Shown: positions 51,341 through 60,417 of the stretch, piece by piece
Numbering within the stretch: the stretch's first letter is position 1
Layout of the letters: each line of letters opens with the position of its first letter
Source of the DNA: Roseateles oligotrophus
GTDB taxonomy: Bacteria; Pseudomonadota; Gammaproteobacteria; Burkholderiales; Burkholderiaceae_C
Direction of reading: 5' to 3'
Length of the DNA stretch: 64,000 nt
NCBI RefSeq assembly: GCF_014204525.1
Contig: NZ_JACHLP010000005.1
Coordinates: 404,326-468,325 of the forward strand
The notes under the pieces: model-generated
What the model saw: only the letters and a program-made list of their open reading frames with translations
Database searches by the model: none
Told to the model about the DNA's origin: nothing
Translations under genes and position numbers: made by a program

Positions 51341-51853
51341 TCATGCCGATCTCCTCTGGCGGGGGCGACTCACCGCCTTGACCGTCGGGGTATCGCGCGT
51401 GGCAGGCAAGGAGAAAAGATCAAGTTGACCAGCAGCCACATCAGGCAAGGCAAAGCCGTCCCGCAGGACAGCAAGGTGCGGATCGAGACGAACAACGATG
51501 GCATCGGCTTCGGACGGCAGCGACCCATCATCCAGAAAGAACCATGTGCCTCCGGGAGCCAACGCCAAGCGCCGGCCCCAAAGCGCAATGAAAGAGGTTG
51601 ATCGCAGTGCCTTGCGCAACTGGGCGAACGCGCCTTGATGCGTCTGCAGCTCAACAGCAAACTGGTCGCGAAGAAGCACGGCCAGCCGAAGGACGAGGAT
51701 GGTTTGCCAACTGAACTGTGCAGGCGATCCCTTCGTCTTCGGACGCACGTCCGCCGACACCAGCGCACGTCGACTGGTCCACTCGCGAAGCTTCTCTATC
51801 GAAAGGCCCGTCAGCTTCGATGCCACCGGGGTCGGAACCAGTCGCATAGCCAT
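51341..51853 (-). CDS. MerR-like helix-turn-helix regulator
   Basis: A 170-residue protein starting MAMRLVPTPVASKLTGLSIE. The first 70 residues form a winged helix of MerR type (ASKLTGLSIEKLREWTSRRA, PAQFSWQTILVLRLAVLL). The rest is not the usual MerR effector domain and has no metal cysteines. Two 13-bp palindromes (51879-51891, 51909-51921) lie 26 to 68 bases upstream, so it probably controls itself. The methylase gene starts 63 bases after its stop. Likely the control protein of the methylase/nuclease module. Confidence 0.72.
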   Translation of the reverse strand: MAMRLVPTPVASKLTGLSIEKLREWTSRRALVSADVRPKTKGSPAQFSWQTILVLRLAVLLRDQFAVELQTHQGAFAQLRKALRSTSFIALWGRRLALAPGGTWFFLDDGSLPSEADAIVVRLDPHLAVLRDGFALPDVAAGQLDLFSLPATRDTPTVKAVSRPRQRRSA

Positions 51854-51878
51854 CCTTTCAACAGAGTTCGCCAACGTC

Positions 51879-51921
51879 GGGTATGGTACCCGATTTCCTC
51901 CAAAGGTAGGGTACCGTACCC
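51879..51921 (-). promoter_or_regulatory. Two 13-bp palindromes before the MerR-like gene
   Basis: GGGTATGGTACCC (51879-51891) and GGGTACCGTACCC (51909-51921) are near-identical inverted repeats with 30 bases between their starts, about three helical turns. They lie in the 98-base gap between the DUF1173 stop and the regulator start. This spacing suits cooperative binding by a dimeric regulator. Confidence 0.78.
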
Positions 51922-51951
51922 GAACTTTTCCTCCCTCGGAGGACACCGTGT

Positions 51952-53157
51952 TCAGCACACCGCACAAGCAGGCAATGTCGGCATCGGCTGATCGGTCCAC
52001 CAGGTCCAGAGCGGCGGCGATATCCGCGCAATCACCTGCATTTTGGCCGCACGTTCCTTTGCCTCGGCGAACGCGCTGACCACGTGAAGGGCGACTGGCT
52101 CGGCGCCGGTGTCAGTCAGCAGTGCGTTCGGAAATCCCGCCGTGCTCTTCGCGTCGTAGCGCAAGGGCTTGATGAAACGCCGCTGTTGTTCCACCAGGGC
52201 GTGGATGAGTTCAATCTCGTGCGCGCCCTCCACCGGAATCCAGTGTTCGGTCGTCAACATCAAGCTCAACGCGTCCACTTCATAGACGTGCTCACGCTTG
52301 GCGCGAATCAAGGCCGTCAACACCAGGCGCGGCCGGTAGGCCGCATCGGCGTCCTGAACCTCGAAGTAGGCCGCATAGGTCCTGCGCGCTCGTTCCCAGG
52401 TCTTGTCAGCGATGAGCAGCGGCGCATCGGGCATGTGCTTGATCCACAAGCGGCGCCCAAACGCCGTCGCCTCGCAGGTCTTGAACTCACCCAGAACCAC
52501 CGCCAGCGGCGACTGACCGTCACGTGGTTGCAGGATCGCGAGCTTGTCGCGGCGGCGCTGGGCGGCCGCAGCTTTCGAAGCCTCGCTGAAGGGCTCGGGG
52601 ACATGGAGGCGTTGAGCCAGTGGCTGTCCCTTGACGATCATCTCCGCCGCGGCCTCCAGCAAGTGCTTGCAGATGACACCCTGGTTGCGCTTGCCCGCCA
52701 TGGCGGGCAACCAGCGATTGAAGCCCGCCCGTTCGAAAAGGAAGTGCGTCAAGGCGCGCAGGCTCATCCGGCGACGCGGGACGTTGATCTCACCCGGATC
52801 ATGGGGCTCGCCCGGCGCGACACCCCGGCCGAGGACGCGCACCCACGGAAAATCCACGCGCAACTCGACGCTGCCCGCCAGGGTCTCGATGATGGCCTCC
52901 CCCATCAGTTCGCCGAGCCCGGACTGCTGGGCATCCGGCTCATAGGACGGGCACTGCGGATGATGCTGCCCACCAGTGCCCGGCATGCGCTTGACGACGT
53001 ACTGCCGGTGGCGCGCCACGTACATCTCGACTCCGTCAGGCACGCACAGGCAACGCGGCCGATCCACCCCCTCGCGCACGCGCGCCAGAACCTCCTGCAA
53101 GCGAGGATCCAGAGCGTCATACACCTGTCCGGCGATGGAATAGCGCTGAGCGTCCAT
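51952..53157 (-). CDS. DUF1173 family protein
   Basis: A 401-residue protein; start at 53157 (MDAQRYSIAGQVYDALDPRL), where the family usually begins; ATG 53205 would add 16 residues. Family blocks: RPRCLCVPDGVEMYVARHRQ, YVVKRMPGTGGQHHPQCPSYEP (Cys/His-rich), EINVPRRRMSLRALTHFLFE, and VVLGEFKTCEATAFGRRLW. DUF1173 is found on conjugative plasmids and integrative elements; its function is unknown. It marks this segment as mobile-element backbone. Confidence 0.85.
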   Translation of the reverse strand: MDAQRYSIAGQVYDALDPRLQEVLARVREGVDRPRCLCVPDGVEMYVARHRQYVVKRMPGTGGQHHPQCPSYEPDAQQSGLGELMGEAIIETLAGSVELRVDFPWVRVLGRGVAPGEPHDPGEINVPRRRMSLRALTHFLFERAGFNRWLPAMAGKRNQGVICKHLLEAAAEMIVKGQPLAQRLHVPEPFSEASKAAAAQRRRDKLAILQPRDGQSPLAVVLGEFKTCEATAFGRRLWIKHMPDAPLLIADKTWERARRTYAAYFEVQDADAAYRPRLVLTALIRAKREHVYEVDALSLMLTTEHWIPVEGAHEIELIHALVEQQRRFIKPLRYDAKSTAGFPNALLTDTGAEPVALHVVSAFAEAKERAAKMQVIARISPPLWTWWTDQPMPTLPACAVC

Positions 53158-53315
53158 GGAGGTCTCGAAAAGCCCATCGTGCTGGCGGCTAGACCGGAAC
53201 GCCATCCAAAATCACCGCCCAATCGGCCCGATTTCGATGTCGGCCTCCATGTGCTCGGTGCAACCAGATGAAGGTCGACGGAGTCGAATACCATGTAGCA
53301 AGTCGAGGGTTCACC

Positions 53316-53816
53316 ATGACCATCAGAACGTTCCGTGCGCTGTGCTGTGTCGCAGCCATGTCGGCGCCCGTGCTGCATGCTGCAGCCGACGTCGCGGTGC
53401 AATTCATCCATCCCGAGCACTATGCCGACGCGGGCGACTACGGCGTGCGCTCCCAGCGCAACCTCGAGTCCATCAAGCGGCACCTGCAGGCCCTGGGAGA
53501 TCGCTGCCTGCCGGCGGGCCATACGCTGGACATCCGAATCATCGACCTCGACCTGGCGGGCCGACACGAGTGGTGGCGCCCTGGCACGTACGATGTGCGC
53601 ATCATGCGCGGTGTCACGTGGCCGCGGGCGGACCTCGAGTACCTCTGGAAGGACGCACAGGGCAAGGTACTCGCCGAACGGCAGGAGCGTGTTTCGGACA
53701 TGGACTACCTGTCTCGCAGTGCGTTTGTCCGCTCCGACGGCGATCCGCTGGTGTACGACAAGGCCATGCTCACCGAGTGGTTCGAGCGGCGATTCTGTCC
53801 GCAACACCGTGGCTGA
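53316..53816 (+). CDS. DUF3016 family exported protein
   Basis: A 166-residue protein starting MTIRTFRALCCVAAMSAPVL. The signal peptide ends near VLHAAA. The mature part has VQFIHPEHYADAGDYGVRSQ, LDIRIIDLDLAGRHEWW and VRIMRGVTWPRADLEYLW, the conserved pattern of DUF3016. Periplasmic, function unknown. It is convergent with the metal locus that follows and divergent from DUF1173. Confidence 0.83.
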   Translation: MTIRTFRALCCVAAMSAPVLHAAADVAVQFIHPEHYADAGDYGVRSQRNLESIKRHLQALGDRCLPAGHTLDIRIIDLDLAGRHEWWRPGTYDVRIMRGVTWPRADLEYLWKDAQGKVLAERQERVSDMDYLSRSAFVRSDGDPLVYDKAMLTEWFERRFCPQHRG

Positions 53817-53892
53817 GCACCCGCGAAAAGGCACGGTCAGACGGCCCGCCCATCCAGGCGAACCCGAGCCTTGTTGAGCCGGCGAGAAGCGC

Positions 53893-54993
53893 CTACATCG
53901 GGTTGAACTCCACGCGCCGAAGGACTGGCGCACAGCCCGCCAACGCCTCGTCCAACGTCAGCACCTCCTCGATGTGATGGGCGCCCGGTGCCAGACGGCC
54001 AACCAGCAACGTGCGCGCCACCCAGACTGCCACTGCAGCCGTGCATGCCGCCTCCCCATCCCCGGCAACGACCCAACTCGCGCGATCGCCAGACTGGCTG
54101 AGGGCATCGACCTGGACCATGAATCCATTTCCGCCGATCGGCGCATGGGCCGCTGTCCATGCCAGCGACTTCGCCAAACCGTCCGGCGGCAGCCACTGCC
54201 GGACGCGCCAGCGCGCCATCCAGGCAAATGCCTGTGTCACCAGCCGCGAATCGAAACACAGCCAGGTGGCCGCCGACTGCAGCGCCAGGGTACGCGGCAA
54301 CGTGTGCTGCTCCGAGAAGTCGAAGCGGTAGGCGGTTCTTCGGCCGTAGGGCTCCGCGAGCCGCACCGGCCGCGACTCGCCAAAGGCGCGAACCTCCCTT
54401 GCCCCGGCAGGGGTCTGCAGCGTGAACGTGGCACCCAAACGGTCCAGCGTCCAGCGGATGGCAGCCAGTCCATGGACCTCACCTGCGCCCAGCAGCACCG
54501 TGATGTCGGCATGCTGCAGCGGCCCCAGTTGATCGCAGGCCTTGCGCACCAGCAAATTGGTGAGCCCCGGCGCGACGCCGACGCTCAGGACCGCGCTGGA
54601 ACGCTGACTTTCACCTGACGCCCATCGGGTCCGCACAGCGTCCAACACCGAGGCCGTGGCCGAGACGTCGACGTAGTGAATGCCCGCGGCCTGGCACTGC
54701 AGGGCAATCCACAGGCTCGCTTCCTCGACGCAGTTGACCACCACGGTGATCCGGTGCGGCAACTCCTCGATCACCGGGAGATACCCGTCACCCAAGGCAA
54801 CCGCCGTCACCCGGGGGCCCTGGACCTGGCAGAACGCGCGAGCCCGCTCCAGGCTGCGCCCGGCAACCAGCACATGACAGGGACTGTCGCGCAAAAGGGC
54901 GCGGACGATGCCGCCTCCCACCGCACCATAGCCGCCGACAACCAGCACCGCCTGGTCGGCACTCACCATCGCCTCAGGTCTCGCGTTCGTCAT
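53893..54993 (-). CDS. Saccharopine dehydrogenase-like oxidoreductase
   Basis: A 366-residue protein starting MTNARPEAMVSADQAVLVVG. The Rossmann start VLVVGGYGAVGGGIVRALL binds NAD(P). VVVNCVEEASLWIALQCQAA, GIHYVDVSATASVLDAV and SVGVAPGLTNLLVRKACD are typical of the saccharopine/homospermidine dehydrogenase-like family, which join or split an amino acid and a carbonyl compound. Its ATG overlaps the MFS stop (ATGA). With a methyltransferase, MFS and TonB receptor in the same operon, it may make an opine-like metallophore; this is inference. Confidence 0.82.
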   Translation of the reverse strand: MTNARPEAMVSADQAVLVVGGYGAVGGGIVRALLRDSPCHVLVAGRSLERARAFCQVQGPRVTAVALGDGYLPVIEELPHRITVVVNCVEEASLWIALQCQAAGIHYVDVSATASVLDAVRTRWASGESQRSSAVLSVGVAPGLTNLLVRKACDQLGPLQHADITVLLGAGEVHGLAAIRWTLDRLGATFTLQTPAGAREVRAFGESRPVRLAEPYGRRTAYRFDFSEQHTLPRTLALQSAATWLCFDSRLVTQAFAWMARWRVRQWLPPDGLAKSLAWTAAHAPIGGNGFMVQVDALSQSGDRASWVVAGDGEAACTAAVAVWVARTLLVGRLAPGAHHIEEVLTLDEALAGCAPVLRRVEFNPM

Positions 54994-56270
54994 GGCGTGG
55001 GCTCCCCCCGCCGCAGACAGCGCCCGCCCAGCACCGTGCACAGGGCGAACGCCGCCAGTGTTCCCAACATCGCCGCGTCCCCAAAGCGGTCAAGCAGCAG
55101 GCCCGCCACAGGCGGCACCAGCACACGGCTCAGCGCGAACAGCCCGGCCTGCAGGCCGTAGTCGGCGGCCCGGCAGGCATCGCGGGAGAACTCCATCATC
55201 AAGGCGAAGGCGAGCGATGACGCCAGCCCCATCGCCAGGGCCAGCGCGGCGCTGCCCGCCAACAGCCCCCAACGCGCCTCCACCCCAAGCTGAAAACCCA
55301 GGACAGCGGCAAACACCCCGAGGGCCAGCACATTGGCCCACGCCGACCGCCACGCCACCGCCATCAGGCGCTCGCGCCGCACCCAGCCTGCAGCCAGGCT
55401 GGCGCCTGCCCCCAGGGCCCCGCCCCCCACACCGGCGACCAGCGCCACCTGCGCGGCGGGCAGTCCGTGGTCCAGCAGCAGCGGCTTGAGGAACACCCAG
55501 GCGGCCGCAACAAAGGGAAACTGCCCGATCAGCAACAGCGTCCAGGCCGGCGCCCCCGGTTGCTGAAAAAAGCCTCTCCAGACACGCCAGGGCGCCTGCC
55601 GCGACACGACGGCCCCTGAAAACATCGCCTGTTGCAATGGAGCGGATCCGCGGCCCAGCACGGCGACGATCACCAAGGTGCTCAACACACCCATGGCCAG
55701 AATCAGGAAAGGAAGCGTCCAACCCCTGGCCTGCTGGACCAACAACATGAGCCCCCCGCCCACGACCGCGCCCGCAAACGTGGCCGCCGCGCGGATGCCG
55801 CCGGCCAGCGGCCTGGCCTGCGGTGGCAGCAGCCCGATGGCCAGTGCCTGCACCGGGATGTCGGCCCAGGTGGACAGCAGGGCCGCCAGCAAGGCCAGCG
55901 CAAAGAGCATGCCCTTGCCGGCACCCTCACCCACTGCCGCCAGAGCCAGCAGGCACAGCGCAAAGCCGCCGCCCGTCAGCCACGCCCAGCGCTGCGCGGC
56001 CAAGACCCTGGACGACGGGCTGAACGCCGGATCCGGCAACACGGCAGAGCGCCGCTGCAACGGCCAGCGTTCCACCGGAATCGCCAGCAGCGCCTTGAAG
56101 ACCGCAGGCAGGCCGGCAAGTTGAAAGACGCCGATCTCCGTGCCCGACCACCCTTGTTGCCGCATGACCAGCGGCAGCCCCAGCCAGAGGTAGATGGCCG
56201 GGGCCGTCAACGCGAAGTTCACCCAGCCGAACAGCAGCTGCTGGACGCCGGGACGCAGCGCGCCGTTCAT
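54990..56270 (-). CDS. MFS transporter
   Basis: A 426-residue carrier with about 12 membrane segments, starting MNGALRPGVQQLLFGWVNFA. GTEIGVFQLAGLPAVFKALL and ALLSTWADIPVQALAIGLLP place it near the RhtX-type permeases rather than drug exporters. It overlaps the flanking methyltransferase and dehydrogenase genes by four bases, so all three are coupled. It could export the product or import the metal complex. Confidence 0.83.
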   Translation of the reverse strand: MNGALRPGVQQLLFGWVNFALTAPAIYLWLGLPLVMRQQGWSGTEIGVFQLAGLPAVFKALLAIPVERWPLQRRSAVLPDPAFSPSSRVLAAQRWAWLTGGGFALCLLALAAVGEGAGKGMLFALALLAALLSTWADIPVQALAIGLLPPQARPLAGGIRAAATFAGAVVGGGLMLLVQQARGWTLPFLILAMGVLSTLVIVAVLGRGSAPLQQAMFSGAVVSRQAPWRVWRGFFQQPGAPAWTLLLIGQFPFVAAAWVFLKPLLLDHGLPAAQVALVAGVGGGALGAGASLAAGWVRRERLMAVAWRSAWANVLALGVFAAVLGFQLGVEARWGLLAGSAALALAMGLASSLAFALMMEFSRDACRAADYGLQAGLFALSRVLVPPVAGLLLDRFGDAAMLGTLAAFALCTVLGGRCLRRGEPTP

Positions 56271-57337
56271 GGCACGTCCCGCCGCGCCACGACGACCTGC
56301 TGCACCGCCATCGGGAACTGGCCGCAGGCGAACTGCTCGATGCGCACGAAGCCGGCACGCGCCATGGCCGCAGCCAGTTCCCCCTCATGGGTCACGTGCC
56401 GCCCGAGCATGCGCAGCGGCAGGTACCACGGCACCACGCTGCATGCCTCACCCTGCTCCCTGGGCAGTTCCGCGTGCACCGCCACCAGCACGCCACCCGG
56501 CCGCAGGGCGGCGAGGATCTTGCGCAGGGCGGCTTCGATGTCCGGCACGAAGTGCAGCACCGACGAACACCAGATCAGGTCGTGGTCCGACCCGATGTCG
56601 TCCGTGGCCAGGCTGCCGCCCCGCGTGGACAGGCGGGCGCCGAGCCCCCGCGCCAGGATGTTCTCGGCCGCCACTTCGACCGTCTCGGGGAAGTCGAACA
56701 CGACGCCCTGAAGCTGGGGGCGCTGCTGGGCCAGCGCGATGGCCACCAGGCCCGGGCCGCCCCCCAGGTCCAGCAGCCGCTGCGCCTGCTGGAACTCCGG
56801 CAGGCGCCTCATCACCTCGACGGCGGCCGGCGCGGTCACCGCACGCTGCTCCTGCGCGATCTGCACCCGCGCCGCGGCCGCCCACTGCGCTGCGCCACCG
56901 GAGGGGCCGTGGTCAGCCGAAAGCGGGGGCTTCGACACGCCCGGACCATGGCGGACATGCTCCCCCAGGCTGTCGACGAACCCGCGCATGGACCGCAGCC
57001 GGAACAACCAGGCCTTGGCGCAGGACAGCTCGGCCCCCTGCGTGAGGTAGGCGCGCGCACCTGCGTCGAGACGATAGATCCCGTCGGCGTCGGCATCGCC
57101 GTCATGGCGGCCATGGCCCTGGCGCTCCAGCACACCCATGCTCCACAGCAGCTCCAGCAGATGGGCGGTGCCGACGGGGTGCAGTTGCAGGCGCTGTGCC
57201 AGCGCCGCGGCGCCGGCCGGCTCGACGAGCGCATCCAGCACGCCGAGTTCGACGGCAAGCCGCAGGCCCTCGGCCTGCACGGGCGCGGCCGCCAGATCCC
57301 ACCAGCGGCGCAACTCATGTGTTTGTTCGAGATTCAT
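56267..57337 (-). CDS. O-methyltransferase (Methyltransf_2 type)
   Basis: A 356-residue protein starting MNLEQTHELRRWWDLAAAPV. The N-terminal winged-helix dimerisation region (LAVELGVLDALVEPAGAAAL) precedes the SAM-binding core: RLLDLGGGPGLVAIALAQQ, VVFDFPETVEVAAENILARG, and LIWCSSVLHFVPDIEAALRK. This type O-methylates small phenols, hydroxy acids and tailoring intermediates in secondary metabolism. It lies 20 bases from the TonB gene start region and overlaps the MFS gene (ATGA). Confidence 0.87.
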   Translation of the reverse strand: MNLEQTHELRRWWDLAAAPVQAEGLRLAVELGVLDALVEPAGAAALAQRLQLHPVGTAHLLELLWSMGVLERQGHGRHDGDADADGIYRLDAGARAYLTQGAELSCAKAWLFRLRSMRGFVDSLGEHVRHGPGVSKPPLSADHGPSGGAAQWAAAARVQIAQEQRAVTAPAAVEVMRRLPEFQQAQRLLDLGGGPGLVAIALAQQRPQLQGVVFDFPETVEVAAENILARGLGARLSTRGGSLATDDIGSDHDLIWCSSVLHFVPDIEAALRKILAALRPGGVLVAVHAELPREQGEACSVVPWYLPLRMLGRHVTHEGELAAAMARAGFVRIEQFACGQFPMAVQQVVVARRDVP

Positions 57338-57356
57338 GGCGTCGGCGTCCTGTCGA

Positions 57357-59378
57357 TCAGAGACGGAAGCTCAGGCGCAGCCCGGCTTCGCGAGGTGGGC
57401 TGTAGATCGTGATCGTGCTGGCGGGAAAGCCGATCACGTCATAGTGCTTGTTGGCAGCGTTGTTGACGTAGGCCGTCAGTTCGGTGCGGCCCCACGCATA
57501 ACCAGCCGACAGGTTGATGACGGCATAGCCCGACCGCTTGTTCGCCGCCGTGTTGGCCGCATCGACGTAGACCTTGCCGGCACCGACCGCCTGGGCCTGC
57601 GCAAACCAGCCCGTGGGCGCGTCGTAGCGCACGCCGAGATGGCCGTTGATGTCGGGCGCAAAGGGGTTGCGCTTGCCGGTGTGGTCGTTGGCGCCGTCAC
57701 GAAACTCGCGGAAACGCGTGTGGTTGAGCCCGAACCCCGTCTGCACCTGCCAGCCGGTGCCGATCAGCCAGCGCAGTTCGGCCTCGGCGCCGGTCGAGCG
57801 GGCCGACGCCGCGTTGGTCATGAACACCTGCCCGGCGGCCGAGCCCATCTGCTGCACCTGCATGTCGTCGATGTCCATGCGGTAGACGGCCGCGCTGTAG
57901 CGCAGGCGGCGGTTCAAGAGGTGGCCCTTGGCGCCCAGCTCGAAGGCGCGCACCTTCTCGGGCTCGTAGCGGCGATGCGTTTCCGGCGCGAAGGTGTTGA
58001 ATCCCCCCGCACGGAAGCCGTCGGACACGCTGGCGTAGAGCTGCGCCGCAGGCTGCCATTGGTATTGCAGCGCGAGCTTGGGGCTGGCATGGGTCCAGCT
58101 GCGCGACTGCTCGCTGCCGCCGGCCAGTGCAAAGCGCATCTCGTCGCGTTCGACGCGCAGGCCGGCCTGGATGGACCAAAGTGCCGACCCAAACGCCGAC
58201 CCCAGCACCGTCAGCGGCACGTCCCAGTGGGTGAACGCGGCCGTGGAATTCCCTTGCTGCGTCGAGCGCGTGCGCGCCAGCGCAAACGGCGTCTTCTGCT
58301 CGAAGTTCAAGGCGTTGTCTTCGCGGTCGAGATAGACACCGGCGACCCAGCGCGCCTCGCCGGCCTTGCCCTCCAGGCGCAGCTCCTGCGACACGGTCTT
58401 GAAGTGGTAGTCGCGCCCCAGGTGCACGAGGTCGGCCGGCTGGAAATCGGTATCCTGAAGAATGCGGTCGAAGTACTCGTTGCGCGCCGTGATCGAGCGC
58501 AGGCGCAGGTCGTCGGCCAGTTCATGGGAGACATCCAGCGACGCCGAACGGGCCTTGGATCGGTTCCAGCTCTCGGTGCCGGAACGCACGGTCTCGCGTG
58601 GACCTCCCGTCGGCCCCCACAGGGAGCCGCCGTCGTCGTGCTCGCGCTGGTTCAGCCGCAGCGTGGCATCGGTGCGGGCACTCGGCGTCCAGCGCAGGGC
58701 CACACGGCCGCCCTTGCGCTGCCGGTCGTCCTCCTTGCGGCCGGTGGTGGTGTTGTCGATGAACCCGTCCTGCCGGGCGAATTCGCCGGCCACGCCCAGG
58801 AAGAGCGTGTTGTCCACCAGGGCCCGGCTCGCATCGAAGCGCAGTGCCTGCTTGTTGCGGCTGCCCAGGTCGAGCGAGACGGCGGCGTACGGTTCATTGC
58901 CCGGGCGGCGGGTGACGATGTTCACCACACCGGCCTCGGCATTGCGTCCATAAAGGGTGGATTGCGGGCCGCGCAGCACCTCCACGCGTTCCACCCCCAG
59001 CAAGGCATCGTCGAAGCCCAGCCCGCGCAGCGTCGCCACGCCATCCACCACCAGCGCCGTCGAAGACGAGAACGACGTGACGTTGGCCGACAGCCCCCGC
59101 ATCACCGGCGGCTGCGCGCCCGACTGCCCAAAGGTCTGGAACACGAAACCCGGCGTCATCGCTGCCACGCCCTCCAGGCCACGCACACCGTCGACTTCGA
59201 GCTGCTCGCCATCGAAGACGGTCACGCTGGCGGGCACACGCTCAAGCGCTTGGGCCTGTTTGTTCGCTGTGACCGTGACGGCCGGCAGCATAGGCTCCTG
59301 GGTCTGCTGGGCCAGCGCCGACAGGGCGGTTGCCAGCATCGGCAACACCCCGATTGCCCGCAAGGGAGGAATGGGCAT
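57357..59378 (-). CDS. TonB-dependent receptor
   Basis: A 673-residue outer-membrane receptor; start at 59378 (MPIPPLRAIGVLPMLATALS) with AAGGAG upstream; the frame runs further but into regulator sequence. Signal peptide ends near SALAQQ. The TonB box region is MLPAVTVTANKQAQALERVP; the plug has VEVLRGPQSTLYGRNAEAGV; the barrel ends GLRLSFRL. No STN domain, unlike the receptor at 43026. It is the first gene of its operon and lies next to a Fur box. Confidence 0.9.
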   Translation of the reverse strand: MPIPPLRAIGVLPMLATALSALAQQTQEPMLPAVTVTANKQAQALERVPASVTVFDGEQLEVDGVRGLEGVAAMTPGFVFQTFGQSGAQPPVMRGLSANVTSFSSSTALVVDGVATLRGLGFDDALLGVERVEVLRGPQSTLYGRNAEAGVVNIVTRRPGNEPYAAVSLDLGSRNKQALRFDASRALVDNTLFLGVAGEFARQDGFIDNTTTGRKEDDRQRKGGRVALRWTPSARTDATLRLNQREHDDGGSLWGPTGGPRETVRSGTESWNRSKARSASLDVSHELADDLRLRSITARNEYFDRILQDTDFQPADLVHLGRDYHFKTVSQELRLEGKAGEARWVAGVYLDREDNALNFEQKTPFALARTRSTQQGNSTAAFTHWDVPLTVLGSAFGSALWSIQAGLRVERDEMRFALAGGSEQSRSWTHASPKLALQYQWQPAAQLYASVSDGFRAGGFNTFAPETHRRYEPEKVRAFELGAKGHLLNRRLRYSAAVYRMDIDDMQVQQMGSAAGQVFMTNAASARSTGAEAELRWLIGTGWQVQTGFGLNHTRFREFRDGANDHTGKRNPFAPDINGHLGVRYDAPTGWFAQAQAVGAGKVYVDAANTAANKRSGYAVINLSAGYAWGRTELTAYVNNAANKHYDVIGFPASTITIYSPPREAGLRLSFRL

Positions 59379-59422
59379 GGATCGTTCTCCTTGAGTATCA
59401 GATGACATCCATGCTAAGAAAG

Positions 59423-59439
59423 AATGAGAATTGTTCTCA
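59423..59439. promoter_or_regulatory. Fur-box-like inverted repeat
   Basis: AATGAGAATTGTTCTCA contains a perfect TGAGAA, TTG, TTCTCA inverted repeat, the usual form of iron-regulated promoters. It lies between the divergent TonB and AraC genes, about 45 bases from one start and 33 from the other. Confidence 0.75.
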
Positions 59440-59471
59440 CAGTATTTCGGTAGCAATCGGGAGGGTTTCGT

Positions 59472-60401
59472 ATGCAAACGGGAGCGAGGCTGGGCACGAG
59501 GGTTGAAGAGGTGCGCGCCGTGGGGACGACAGGCCGCCTTCCTGTCTCTGGCCACGGCTGCTGGATTGAACGCGCCGCGCTGGACGACGGGCTGACGGTG
59601 GTTCGCTCGCACTATCAACCGGCGCGGGACCTCGCCGAGGCATCCACCCAGAGCGACACGGGGCCGACGCTGGTGATCACCTACGGCCTGTCCGGCGAGT
59701 CCGGCTTCGTGGCCGAGGACGGCTCCAGCCTGCGCTTCGGTGCCGGACGCACCACCCTCGCGGCCTTTGCGCACACGCGCGGCGAGCGGCACTTCCGCGC
59801 GGAGACGTCCGTTCGCCAGCTCAGGCTGGTGCTCAACGGCAACGCGCTGTCGCGCTATCTGGGTGAAGCGGCCGCTGCCCGCCTGGCCAGTCGCAGGGGA
59901 ATCCGCCTGCTGGGTGAACACGCGACGACGGCCTGGTGCCGCACCCTGCTCCATCCCCTGCTGTCGCCCGAGGTGGCAACGCCCGTGGATCGGCACATCG
60001 CTGCGCTGACCCTGGCGGCCGAACACCTGCGCCTGCTCATGCCGGCGCAGGTGCCGAGCGCCTCATCCCTGCGCCTGAGCGCGGCCGACGTGGAAAAACT
60101 CGCCCGAGCCCGCGATCTGATGCACACCCAGATGGATCGCGCACTGACGATTCCGTACCTCAGCGCCACCGTCGGGCTCAACGAATGTAAATTCAAGCAG
60201 GGGTTTCGTGAGCTTTACGGCACCACGCCGCACCAGTTCCTGCTCGATCTGCGCATGCGGCGCGCACGTGCATTGCTGCAGTCCGGATGTCAGGTGGCTC
60301 AGGCGGCCTACGCGGTCGGGTACCGGCACCCGGCCAGCTTCAGCGCGGCCTTCAGCCGCTACTTCGGGCAGGTGCCCAAGTCGCTGAACACACCGGTCTG
60401 A
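59472..60401 (+). CDS. AraC family regulator (PchR-like)
   Basis: A 309-residue protein starting MQTGARLGTRVEEVRAVGTT. A ligand-binding half (LVITYGLSGESGFVAEDGSS) precedes the double HTH: LTIPYLSATVGLNECKFKQG, FRELYGTTPHQFLLDLRMRR, VAQAAYAVGYRHPASFSAAF. The FKQGFRELYGTTP block is typical of siderophore-sensing PchR-type activators. Divergent from the TonB operon, so likely its activator under Fur control. Confidence 0.87.
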   Translation: MQTGARLGTRVEEVRAVGTTGRLPVSGHGCWIERAALDDGLTVVRSHYQPARDLAEASTQSDTGPTLVITYGLSGESGFVAEDGSSLRFGAGRTTLAAFAHTRGERHFRAETSVRQLRLVLNGNALSRYLGEAAAARLASRRGIRLLGEHATTAWCRTLLHPLLSPEVATPVDRHIAALTLAAEHLRLLMPAQVPSASSLRLSAADVEKLARARDLMHTQMDRALTIPYLSATVGLNECKFKQGFRELYGTTPHQFLLDLRMRRARALLQSGCQVAQAAYAVGYRHPASFSAAFSRYFGQVPKSLNTPV

Positions 60402-60417
60402 CGGCACACGTCCGGCA

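Noticed and set aside
57138-59405. Plus-strand open frame of 755 codons opposite the second TonB receptor
   Set aside because: It is a high-GC shadow of the receptor and methyltransferase genes: compositionally odd protein, no motif, and the minus strand has clear plug and barrel motifs.
59379-60026. N-terminal extension of the second TonB receptor
   Set aside because: The frame stays open but runs through the AraC gene; signal peptide and ribosome site define the start at 59378.
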